Assembly (NCBI RefSeq): GCF_022682495.2 | Contig: NC_071398.1 | Location: 16,374,934-16,438,933, forward strand | DNA length: 64,000 nt | Reading direction: 5' to 3' | Source: Desmodus rotundus | Taxonomy: Eukaryota > Chordata > Mammalia > Chiroptera > Phyllostomidae | Part shown: one piece after another, positions 47,746 through 57,826 of the stretch | How positions within the stretch are numbered: the first letter of the stretch is position 1 | Layout: each line of letters starts with the position of its first letter | Position numbers and translations under genes: made by a program | Notes under the pieces: generated by a model | Database searches by the model: none | Seen by the model: only the letters and a program-made list of their open reading frames with translations | What the model was told of the DNA's origin: nothing

Positions 47746-47953
47746 CATTACTTGTACAGATAAATTAACTACGACATATATAAGTATCTAAGGGTTAAAA
47801 ACTTAGAGTATCTCATTAATTTAGAAGTTGATACAAGTGATAGATGTTTACCTTTGTAGTATATATGTTATAAGGGTTTACTAAAACAACAAATAGTGTA
47901 ATTTCATTAACCAGTGTTACCCCAATAAGTTTAATGAAAAAAAAAAAAAAACA

Positions 47954-48185
47954 GCCCTGGTTGGGTGGCTCTGTTGACTGGAGCATTGATCGTCCTGCTC
48001 ACCAAAAAGTTGCAAGTTCGATTCCCAGTCAGGGCACATATATGAGGCAACCAATTGATGTTTCTCTCACATCAATGTCTCTCTCTGTCCCTCCCTCCCT
48101 CCCTTCCCCCCCCCCCTCCTCCGTCTCTCACTCTCACATTCTCTCCCCCACCCCACACTCCCCATTCCTCTTTATAAAATTAGTA
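47954..48185 (+). mobile_element. VES-type SINE, plus strand, after a poly-A run
   Basis: The head gccctggttgggtggctctg and B box agttcgattccc are followed by an unusually long CT/CCTCC-rich stretch to about 48170. An A run directly precedes the head (47937-47951). Confidence 0.85.
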
Positions 48186-48314
48186 AGCTAATCGTTAGGT
48201 AAGGGTTAAAAAATAATTAGTTAACTAATTTTAAAAAAACATAGTGTAACTATTTATGTCAAAGTGCTTAACCTTAAGGGGAACAGCTTTTTGAGAACTT
48301 AAAAGATATTTACT

Positions 48315-48522
48315 GCCTTGGCTGGTGTGGCTCGGTAGATTGAGTATCGGCCTGCACCGAAAGGTTGCTAGTTCATTTCCCAGCCAGGGTACATGCCTGG
48401 GTTGTGAGCCAGGTGTCCTGTTGGGGACGTGTGAGAGGCAACTGACCAATGTTTCTTTCTCTCCCTCTCTTTCTCCATCCCCTTCCCTCTCTGAAAATAA
48501 ATAAGTGAAGCCTTTAAAGAAG
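48315..48522 (+). mobile_element. VES-type SINE, plus strand
   Basis: Begins gccttggctggtgtggctcg and ends in an A-rich tail. Flanked by tatttact on both sides (about 48306 and 48524). Confidence 0.88.
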
Positions 48523-48531
48523 GTATTTACT

Positions 48532-49485
48532 GACATATACTAGTATCCTAGAAAGTATTCTGGTAGAAAACTAGTACTTAGGTGTCATTAAAGAAGAATG
48601 TTTTGGGAGTCAAATATATTGGGGAGACTGTATACTATACTAACTTCTTAGATACTTAGTGTACATCAGAGTATGAAATGCTTGGAGAAATTCTTTTGTT
48701 CATTTAGCTTTGCTTAACCCAGTATTTCCCTGATTTACTTGTTTGGAACCTGATTTACTAAGCAATACCTATTAAGTTTTCTTAAGGAAATCCTGGCATG
48801 AGGAAGTTGGTAAGCTGATTACAATTTATTCATTAGACCTGGCTCCTCAGTGCTTGTCAACGTCTTTGCTAATTTTAATAGTAGTTTGTAGTCTTTGTAA
48901 CTGAAAATCAAGTGCATTTTCTTTTTAACCTCAGGGTATTCCAGTTCAGGGAAATTTCCCTGGTAGAATTATTCTGAATTGGATGCAGTCTGTGTTCAGG
49001 TACTCTTTTGGTGTAGGTCTTCTGACTCCTGGGTCTAGGTCCTTAAAGGAGCCCCAGTACCACCCCGAGGAACTCATTGCCTCAGAAGTCTTACAGTGGC
49101 ATAGCACAGCTGACATTTTTAAGGTTAGGATTATGGGACAAGCATGTTTTTAAATTGAAGTTGTAAAAAATGTTATTGAGACAAAAACAAGACCAAGTCC
49201 ATATTTTAAAACTTTTTTATTTCTGTAATGAGAAAACAAAGATGACATATAGTAAATTAAAACCTCATCTTAGACACTAATCCATTCCCATAAAACCTTA
49301 TAAGAGTTATTAAAAATTAATAGGGGTTTTTCTATTTTTCCTGTTCTTTGTTAGGGTAAAAGTTAAGATGTAGATTAAAGGAAGTCAAATTTAGAGGTCA
49401 ACAAAGACAACAATTGAGGGTTGATTTTAGGTAAGAAATAAGTTTTGGTGGTTCTTCTTATGGAATGCTTAATGTATTCCCACAG
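48532..49485. other. NFAT5 intron, unassigned
   Basis: No repeat confidently recognised. The end holds the acceptor region of the exon at 49486. Confidence 0.4.
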
Positions 49486-49620
49486 CTCAGCCAGCAGGAG
49501 TGCCAGAAATTTTAAAGAAAAGCTTGCATAGCTGTTCAGTGAAAGGAGAGGAAGAAGTATTTTTAATTGGCAAGAACTTTCTGAAAGGAACTAAAGTGAT
49601 TTTCCAAGAAAATATTTCTG
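49486..49620 (+). CDS. NFAT5: NFAT5 exon: start of IPT/TIG dimerisation domain
   Basis: This 135-base exon encodes [16 protein letters not shown]... to ...KVIFQENIS, about residues 440-483. It opens the C-terminal Rel-homology (IPT/TIG) domain through which NFAT5 forms constitutive homodimers that encircle DNA. The motif [18 protein letters not shown] is the typical first strand, turn and strand of TIG domains. The acceptor is attcccacag and the donor is tg/gtaagt. Only 125 bases separate it from the next exon. The ending ENIS differs from the ENVS I recall in human. Confidence 0.97.
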
Positions 49621-49745
49621 GTAAGTAGGCATAATACTGGTATAAATATTGTTGCATATTTCACTTTGTTATAAAGATACAGTCATAACTGCAAAGTAAA
49701 ATTTTTTTCAAAATTTTAGTAAGCCACTGTTTTTATTTCAATCAG

Positions 49746-49798
49746 ATGAAAACTCTTGGAAGTCAGAAGCTGAAATTGACATGGAGTTATTTCATCAG
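49746..49798 (+). CDS. NFAT5: NFAT5 microexon-sized exon in the IPT/TIG domain
   Basis: This 53-base exon encodes ENSWKSEAEIDMELFHQ, about residues 485-501, the loop between TIG strands. The acceptor is tttcaatcag and the donor is cag/gtataa. At 53 bases its skipping would shift the frame. It lies 125 bases after the previous exon, and so short an intron suggests the two are recognised as a pair. Confidence 0.95.
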
Positions 49799-50659
49799 GT
49801 ATAATTTAAGCCTTTTTATAGTTTGATGGTTTACTCTCTGAGAAATTCAGTTTTGTTCTGAAATTTTCCTGAATCAACAGATTAAATTTTTTCTTTATAT
49901 GGGATTGATGTAAGTCATTTAGTTTCTTTCTTGAATTTCTTTAACTGAAATAGAACTATTCCACTGATGCTAAAAGTGAGAGTTCTCTATTTTAAAAAGT
50001 TTTAAATGCATTAGCAAATTGTCATTGCTAGCAAATGAAACATATCTTTTCTATTATTTATTTGCTCTGGGAATTTGGATTATTTTAAATCTTAACCTAT
50101 TATGAGTTAAATCAAAGGAAATTTATTTACAGAATACTTGCTACGTTCCAACTGTTTTATGTTTGTTAGTTACCTTTTTATACTCAAAAGCACAATTTGT
50201 TAGATTCGTATTAAAGAGTGTGAATTTGTAGGCCCTCACTATGGATTGTTTTTTAGATAACAAGGAAAAGGAGCTTGAAAACAAGAATAAAGAACTGACT
50301 TAAGAATTAATGCAGAGCAAATAGGACCAAACAAATGTTGAGACTAGCAGAAGAGGATAAATTTATATGCAAATCAGATAGAAAACATGTAGAACAATAG
50401 TATTTTTAGGTGTAGATCATAGAGACTAGAGAAGTAGAGACATAATAATGTGTAAAATACTCAAAGCCTAAAATTTAGCATAAAATGCTGATAGGAATCA
50501 AAAAGCAAATGAAAACAAGCAGAGAGATAGAAAAGGCAAAAAAATTGAGACTGTATTTAGTTTTTAAAAAATGTTCTGAATTCCTTTGTATTTTATTTAT
50601 TTTTATTCCTTTGTATTTTAGGAAAAATCTAATACAATTTTAAATATCATACATCCAAT

Positions 50660-50960
50660 ATGTTATATCCAATATATTGCCAAACTCAAAGGGCATAGTA
50701 CTTCCTAAGACTGCTCTCCCTTTAGACATCAGCCACAAGTTCAGTGGTCCCTTGGCCACTCTCACTTTTGAACAGCTGGCTTCAAATTCAACGGTTCCCA
50801 CTCCCCTTTCAGACTTGCTAGAACAATTCACAGAATTCAGGAAAGAACTATACTTAACTATTTTAGTTTTATTACAGCAAAAGGACACAAATCAGAAACA
50901 GCCAGAGAGGTTCCATAGAGCAAGCTTGGTCTAAGAGAGTCCCGAAGATGAAGCCATTTT
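50660..50960. mobile_element. Possible old LTR fragment
   Basis: Text such as cttgctagaacaattcacag followed by tttattacagcaaaaggac and cagaaacagccagagaggtt resembles LTRs of old mammalian endogenous retroviruses. No ends or target duplication were found and no viral genes are present. The neighbouring sequence 49799-50660 is unassigned. Confidence 0.4.
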
Positions 50961-51791
50961 CTTTTTCCTCTCTTCTTCCTCTTTTCTTCCTTCCTTCCTT
51001 CTTTCTTTACTTTTGAGGCATGAGGTAGTTATATTTTTAAAAAACTTTTCTTCAGTGCATTATGCCAGCTATAATAATCATAAAAAAAAGATATGTGGTG
51101 GAATAGAAAGGAGTTATATCCTTATTTGGTAGCTATACCTAGAGATCCTGGGGGTTTTGCAAACAAGTATGTAAACAAATTAAATTACAATAGGATCTTT
51201 CATTGATTCTCTGGTTCTACTGTTAATTTTTAAATTTTTATCTTTTGCAAAGAGAACTTTCTGGATTTTTTTTTCCTTAAGAGGATTTCTGGGAAGTATT
51301 TAGAGTAGAATCATATCTGAGGTATAAAGACTTGGTCCTAGGTATTATATTAAAGAAAAAACACAAAAATTAAACATTTAGGGGGATGGATGATCAGAAA
51401 ACCTATTAAAAGAAATGAGACTTACTGGTTATAAAGAAATATCAGGCCTATACAGAAAATTTGAAAGGGCCTCTATAATATTAAAAAATGTTCAGAAGAT
51501 GGTATAATAAAAAAGACCATTTGAAGATAACTTTGAAATTGCAGTTATTAGTAATTGTGGTAGCTATTTGCAAGCCCAAAAATCAACTGGAGCCCTAAAC
51601 TTTTTCTATTATACAAAAATTGAGATTAACAAAGTTGGAGAAAATAGTTCTTTGTTTAATATTTGTCTCTTTTAGTCAAGGCCATAATATGTGATAGGCA
51701 TATTGCCATTATATCTACTCCAATTTTAACAATTTTAGATAAGTTCTATAGGCCATTTTTTGCTTATTATACACATACACACATACACACA

Positions 51792-51903
51792 GGGGTGGGC
51801 AAAAAGTTTACAGTTGTGAGTATGTGAAATAGTTTATTCTTGTGTTATGTATTATCATTATTTATTTGTATTACAGCTGTAACCCTAATTTTGCCACCTC
51901 TGC
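51792..51903. mobile_element. Short mariner-like MITE
   Basis: About 110 bases whose ends are imperfect inverted repeats: aggggtgggcaaaaag with tttacagttgt at the left, and the reverse of acagctgtaaccctaatttt with gccacctct at the right. It contains no coding sequence. A (CACATA)n run precedes it. The TA duplication is not clear. Confidence 0.6.
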
Positions 51904-51941
51904 GTGTGTGTATGTTGGTTTTGAAAGAAAGCAAGAGAAAA

Positions 51942-52675
51942 GATGCCTGCACCAAGACACATCATGATTAAAATGCCAAAGGTTAAAGATAAAGAGAGAA
52001 TCTTAAAAGTAGCAAGAGAAAAGCAGTTAGTTACCTACAGGGGAGTTCCCATAAGACTGTCAGCTGATTTCTTAAAAGAAACTTTGCAGGTTAGAAGGGA
52101 TTGGCAAGACATATTCAAAGTCGTGAAAAGCAAGGACCTACAACCAAGATTACTCACCAAACAAAGATATCATTTAGAATCAAAGAACAGATAAAAGAGC
52201 TTCCCAGAAAAAAAAAAAAAAGCTAAAGGAGTTCATCATCACCAAGCCATTATTATATGAAATGTTAAAGGGACTTATTTAAGAAAAAAAAAGATCAAGC
52301 CTATGAACAATAAAATGGCAATAAATATATATCTATCAACAATTAAATCTAAAAAACAAACTAAGCAAATAAGCAGAACAGAAGCATAGATATAGAGAAC
52401 ATTTTGATGGTTACCAGAGGGGGTGGTTCTGGGGGAGTGGGTGAAAAGGCGAAGGGATTAAGAAGTAGAAATTGGTAGTTAAGTTACAAAATAGTCATAG
52501 GGATGTGAAATACAGTGTAGGAAGTGGAGTAGCCAAAGAACCTATATGCATGACTCATGGGCATAAACAATGGTGTGGGGATTACCTGAGGAAATGGGGG
52601 TGTTGGGTAGAGGAGGGCAAAGGGGGGAAATTGGGGTAACTGTAATAGCATAATCAATAAAATATATTATTTTTT
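51942..52675 (+). mobile_element. Half-L1 (HAL1) copy, 5' truncated
   Basis: Begins inside ORF1 (CACCAAGACACATCATGATT) and runs through the ORF1 end near 52281 directly to a 3'UTR ending cataatcaataaaatatatt and A tail. Sequence groups it with the copies at 42530 and 2766. No ORF2 is present. Confidence 0.85.
51943..52281 (+). pseudogene. HAL1 ORF1 C-terminal pseudogene
   Basis: Encodes the C-terminal domain start (APRHIMIKMPKVKDKERIL, TYRGVPIRLSADFLKETLQ) up to a deletion after DLQPRLL, where the usual YPxxLSF block is disrupted and the frame shifts. Confidence 0.82.
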
Positions 52676-54345
52676 AAAAAAAGAAAGAGAGCTAACAGCT
52701 TGCAATGTGGAGGTTATTTTTAAAAGGGAACTAGATACCAAAAAATGGGTGTATTAAAAAAAAACAGGCAGAGGTATGTTTGATTTAAAATAACTTGTTT
52801 TTAAAAGCATGAAACAAGCATTAATATATCAAAAATAGAAAATTGTATAGATTATTGTTTCTCAGCCTTTAGTTTTCAAGGTTCTTTCTATTGCATTTTT
52901 GGAGTGTAAGAATAAAAACATACGGAGACGCTTTTGGAATTTCCAGTATAAATATGGAAAACAAGTTCTTAATAGAAATACCAAAAAGATCCTCAGAATC
53001 TGTGTGAATAACTAAACTAAACAAAGGCTCGAGAGTTCAGACATTATATGTTTTTAAATTGTTTTATTTAGGAATGATAAATTATCTCTTGGGAGAGAGA
53101 AAAAATCTAGCACCATTGCTTGTAAATTCTGAAAAAGTTTATCCCTTGGGAAAAAGAAAATTGTTATTTTTGAATCCAAGAAGATTTTTCTAAGAAATTA
53201 AGATTCAGATGTTCTCCTTTTACCCCAGAGAACATTGTACCTGTTCCAAAAGCCTCTAATCCTTTGCTTGTTTTGTCTCTGCTGTACTCCTAGCTCAGTA
53301 ATAGTTAACTGCTCTTAATTTGTGAGAGTCATATTTAAAAACAACTTTCTATCACTATTCACAATTTACTTAGTTTTTAATCCAAATTGCTTGTAGAATA
53401 GATTCAGACTGAGGAAATATGAAGAATTAGTATCAAAATAGGTTCGTTTGGTTTTTCAAAGGTTTCAAAGTAGATTTGCTTAAGTAACTAACATTTTGAC
53501 ACTAATTCTGTTACTCATTACCAAAACGAAGTTTTTATTCAGAAGAATAATTTGTTTATAGGGGTTGCCAAATAATTTTAAAATGGGAGGATACTTTACA
53601 TGTCCATCGGTTCAGCAGTCTTTTAAACTGCTTTGTGTTGCAGTTGCAGTGTTTAATCCAAAGAGTAGAAAAATGAGGATAGGCCAGATTTAAAAAACAC
53701 TTTCTTAGAAGTTGGGTTAGTGCAGTTACATTTTTTTGATGATATGTGATATAGAGTATGTGCTGTCAGATATTTTTTGTTTATAATGTGACTATTTCAC
53801 AGTGTTTTAAGATGGTTTAGACACAAATTAACTGTTCAGAAATTGGAACCTTCATCTTGGCCTTATTTGTCACTTGTTCTATTCAACTGAGTCAACTAAC
53901 TATAGTCTAATTAAGCAATGTCATTAAATGCACTTCACCCTCAGCTGTCACGTCCTGCATATCAATGTTCTCAAGTACAAAAGCATAATCGCTATCTCTT
54001 GATGTTCCTTCCCGTTACTCTATTGTACCAGGGTAAAATAGAGGAAGTCTAATGTGTTTCACAGTATCTTACAAGAAGATGTAGTACCCTTGAGTACCTT
54101 TGAATAAGTGCTGGTGAAGCATTTATGAACTCTTCCCTTTTCTTATAAGGATGCTTCTGCCACTTTTCTGACAAAAAATAACTTTGATTTACTGGGGTTT
54201 AGGTAAACTGAACCCTATTTGGCTAAATGAGAACTAAAGTGATTAGCAAGCAGTGAGCTGCCTTGTGAAATATATCTCACTTAAGGTTGTACAGAACATA
54301 TGGTAACTGATACTGTGCTTGGTGGGCATATTTTTTCCTCAAAAT
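52676..54345. other. NFAT5 intron, unassigned
   Basis: AT-rich with no recognised repeat or exon. Confidence 0.4.
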
Positions 54346-54870
54346 TTATTCATTGTTTTATTCAACAAATATAGTTGTGTGTATTTTGAGTAAGGCGCTT
54401 AACAGGATAGATAGACTGGAGAACAAAATGTCTAGGTTTTCATGGAATTTAACATTCTCGAAGTTGGAGAGAGACCAGAAAAAAATAAGCAAATAATCAC
54501 GGTAATTTCAGGTGGTAAGTGCTGTTTTAGAAATAAACAAGATTATGTAATTCAGACTGGGAAGGGGGCTACCTTCATTCCCAAGGATAGTCAGAGAAGA
54601 GGTAACATTTGAATAAGACCTGAAAATGGTTAAGAAAGTAGACATTTGAACAGGTAAAGGAAAAATATTCCAATAGGAGAGAACAGTGAGTTGTAAAGGC
54701 TCTGTGGTAAAAATTAGTATGTTAAAAGAATGGACTGAGAAGGGCAGTGTGGCTAGAGTATAAACAATCTGGGGAGAATGGGAATGAGATAAAGTTGCCA
54801 GGGTGGGAAACTTATAAGCCATTCTAAAACATTTGGATTTTATTTTAAAGTAGTTTTAAGGTTAATATCC
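54346..54870 (+). mobile_element. L2 LINE fragment
   Basis: The order of the text is that of mammalian L2: ttattcaacaaatatagttg, aaataaacaagattatgtaa, gaagaggtaacatttgaata, agagaacagtgagttgtaaa, ggctagagtataaacaatct, tttggattttattttaaag. Diverged and non-coding. Confidence 0.7.
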
Positions 54871-55024
54871 TGATGCCTGTGAATCTGAGCTTTAAAATAT
54901 TTTTTTCTAGTAGGACTGTTAAACTTTATAGCTAACAGGAAATGTACTTAATTACAATTTTTATTTCAAAATTTGTATTTAAATATTACTTCTTTTCTGA
55001 CTCTTCTAATTTTCTTTCAATTAG

Positions 55025-55157
55025 AATCATCTTATTGTGAAGGTTCCCCCATATCATGATCAACATATAACATTGCCAGTATCGGTGGGAATATATGTAG
55101 TGACCAATGCCGGAAGATCTCATGATGTTCAGCCATTCACTTACACTCCAGACCCAG
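55025..55157 (+). CDS. NFAT5: NFAT5 exon: end of IPT/TIG domain
   Basis: This 133-base exon encodes [18 protein letters not shown]... to ...[11 protein letters not shown], about residues 502-545. It closes the IPT/TIG dimerisation domain, with the typical final strand ...[13 protein letters not shown]. The acceptor is tttcaattag and the donor is cag/gtatgc, leaving one base of an Ala codon. A full-length sense-oriented half-L1 copy begins about 490 bases downstream in the following intron. Confidence 0.97.
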
Positions 55158-55623
55158 GTATGCCAAAATAAAAAATTCTGAACTAAAATGAATGATTAAT
55201 TTTGGAAGGATATGAAAAAGACCAGTCAATCAAAAAAGAAAAAGTTGTATACTGAGAGGAATTGATAGTAGTATTTTTTGTAAAGTCAGACTCTCCAGAG
55301 TTATCATACAGGTTACTCTTTAGTAAGAATTACCATTCACTAAGTACCTCTAATGTGTAGAAGAGTAAAAGTGACAACTTCAGGAAACTGCTAATAGTTT
55401 AGTGTGGCTGGCTTTTTTGAAGGATGCATTTTGGGAGATGTGAGAGATAAGCTTGGAGAGATAAGTGATAAAGTTACAAATAGAGTTATATGCCTGTAAC
55501 ATTTTCTAATCTTTATAATCAAAATATCAAAGACTACTGGTGAATAAATATTTTAAATATAATTTTAAGCATTTAGGTAAAATAGATGCTTTAGAAACTA
55601 GAGCAATAAGAGCAATTGAAATG

Positions 55624-56016
55624 TTAAAAGTTTAGATCTTTAGGCTTCTGGCCAAGATGGAGGCGTAGGTAGACACACTGTGCCTCCTCCCACAACCAAA
55701 AGAAGGACAACAACAACTTAAAAACAAAAAACAAACAGAACTGACAGAAAATCGAACTGTATGGAAGTCCGACAACGAAGGAGATAAAGAAGAAACATTC
55801 ATCCAGATTGGTAGGAGGGGCGGAGTCGGGCAGCCGGGGTAGAGAGGACTCGCAGCAAGGCGGCGCCTGGTGGATCCAGCAAGATGGCGGATTGTGGAAT
55901 GGGGCAAGCCAGGCTGCAGCTAGCAGACCCCACAAGCAGGTGGCTGGCAGACCCTGCGGCCCCACATTCGCATATGGATAAACCAGGAGGAACGGCGGGG
56001 GAACTAAGCAGACCAC
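55624..56016 (-). other. Antisense frame in second HAL1 5'UTR
   Basis: A 130-codon antisense frame occupies the same place as the one at 4731-5228 and shares EAQCVYLR and HLG near the element boundary. The rest has diverged and the start lies elsewhere, so conservation is limited to the terminal third. A product is not established. Confidence 0.25.
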
Positions 56017-57765
56017 ATGACCCAGGGCTCCAGCTTAGGGAAATGAAGCCTCAAACCTCTGACTGAAAACACCCGTGGGGGTTGAGGCAGCAGCAGGAGA
56101 AACTCCCAGCCTCACAGGAGAGTTCCTTGGAGAGACCCACAGGGGTCTAGAGTATGCACAGGTCCACCCACTCAGGAATCAGAACCAGAAAGGCCCAATT
56201 TGATTGGTGGAGGGAGTGACTAAAATCCAGCAGAGAGTGGAGCAAGCACCATTGCTCCCTCTCTGCCCCTCCCCCACATACAGCGTTACAGCACAGTGGC
56301 CAGCCTTACCCCATCCCATTGAACACCTAAGGCTCTGCCCCTTTACGTAACAGGCACGCCAGGACAAAAAAAAAAATGGCCCAAATGAAAGAACAGATCA
56401 AAGCTCCAGAAAAAATACAACTAAGCAACGAAGAGATAGCCAACCTATCAGATGCACAGTTCAAAACACTGGTAATCAGGATGCTCACAGAATTGGTTGA
56501 ATTTGGTCGCAAATTAGATGAAAAAATGAAGGCTATGCTAAGAGAAACAAAAGAAAATGTACAGGGAACCAATAGTGAGGCGAAGGAAACTGGGAAAAAT
56601 ATCAATGGTGTGGACCAGAAAGAAGAAAGAAACATCCAATCAGAAAAAATGAAGAAACAAGAATTCAAAAAAATGAGGAGAGGCTTAGGAACCTCCAGGA
56701 CATCTTTAAACGTTCCAACATCCGAATTATAGGGGTGCCAGAAGGAGAAGAGGAAGAGCAAGAAATCGAAAACTTATTTGAACAAATAATGAAGGAGAAC
56801 TTCCCCAATCTGGCAAAAGAAATAAGAATTCCAGAAAGTCCAGGAAGCTCAGAGAGTCCCAAAGAAGCTGGACCCAAGGAGGAACACACCAAGGCACATC
56901 ATAATTACATCAGCCAAGATGCAGAAGGAGAGAATCTTAGAAGCAGCAAGAGAAAAGGAGACAGTTACCTACAAAGGGGTTCCCATAAGACTGTCAGCTG
57001 ATTTCTCCAAAGAGACCTTACAGGCAAGAAAGGGCTGGAAAGAAGTATTCCAAGTCATGAAAGGGAAGGACCTACATCCAGGATTGCTCTATCCAGCAGA
57101 GCTATCATTTAGAATGGAAGGGTGGATAAAGTGCTTTTCAGATAAGGTCAAGTTACAGGAGTTCATCATCACCAAGCCGTTATTATATGAAATGGTAAAG
57201 GGATTTATCTAAGAAAAAGAAGGTAAAAAATATGAGCAGGAAAAATGACAGCAAACTCACAGTTATTAACAACCACACCTAAAACAAAAACAAAAGCAAA
57301 CTAAGCAAACAACTAGAACAGCAACAGAACCACAGAAATGGAGATCACATGGAGGGTTATTAACAGGGGAGTGGGAGGAGGAGAGAGGGGGGAAAGGTAC
57401 AGGGAATAAGTAGCATAAATGGTAGGTAGAAAATAGACAGGGGGAGGGTAAGAATAGTATAGGAAATGTAGAAGCCAAAGAACTTATATGTATGACCCAT
57501 GGACATGAACTATAGGGGGGGAATGTGGGAGGGAGGGGGGGAAATGGGACAACTGTAATAGCATAATCAATAAATATATATATAGAACCAAATATATATT
57601 ATATTATATATATAATATATATAATATATATATCTAAAGATCTAAACTTTTAATATAAGTTTTATATAAACTTTTAAATATATATATATTTAGATATATA
57701 TAATATATATATATCTAAAGATCTAAACTTTTTATATATATATATAATATATATATATATTATAT

Positions 57766-57796
<31 letters not shown>

Positions 57797-57806
57797 TATA
57801 TATATA
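55644..57806 (+). mobile_element. Full-length half-L1 (HAL1) with palindromic AT tail
   Basis: Second complete copy of the young subfamily, with an 18-bp perfect target duplication aaaagtttagatctttag at 55626-55643 and 57807-57824. It has a 5'UTR (gcttctggccaagatggagg start), a frameshifted ORF1 (56376-57212), a 3'UTR ending near 57578, then about 230 bases of AT-rich tail. No ORF2. It lies in sense orientation 486 bases after an NFAT5 exon. Confidence 0.9.
56376..57212 (+). pseudogene. HAL1 ORF1 pseudogene, two frameshifts
   Basis: Collinear with the intact ORF1 at 5559-6383. The start reads MAQMKEQIKAPEKIQLSNEE, and the frame breaks near 56650 (within the Glu/Lys-rich region) and again near 56825 (before the C-terminal domain). 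The C-terminus from 56919 is open to the natural stop (KPLLYEMVKGFI). The N-terminus differs from the intact copy (MTEHFKALE), where a few codons appear changed or lost. Confidence 0.88.
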
Positions 57807-57826
57807 AAAAGTTTAGATCTTTAGAT
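57560..57826. repeat. (TA)n tract with inverted copies of the target site
   Basis: The AT-rich tail contains two inverted copies of the target site, atctaaagatctaaactttt at 57632-57651 and 57713-57732, facing the direct copy aaaagtttagatctttagat at 57807-57826. The second inverted copy and the direct copy, with the TA-rich sequence between, make a near-perfect palindrome of about 114 bases. Confidence 0.9.
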
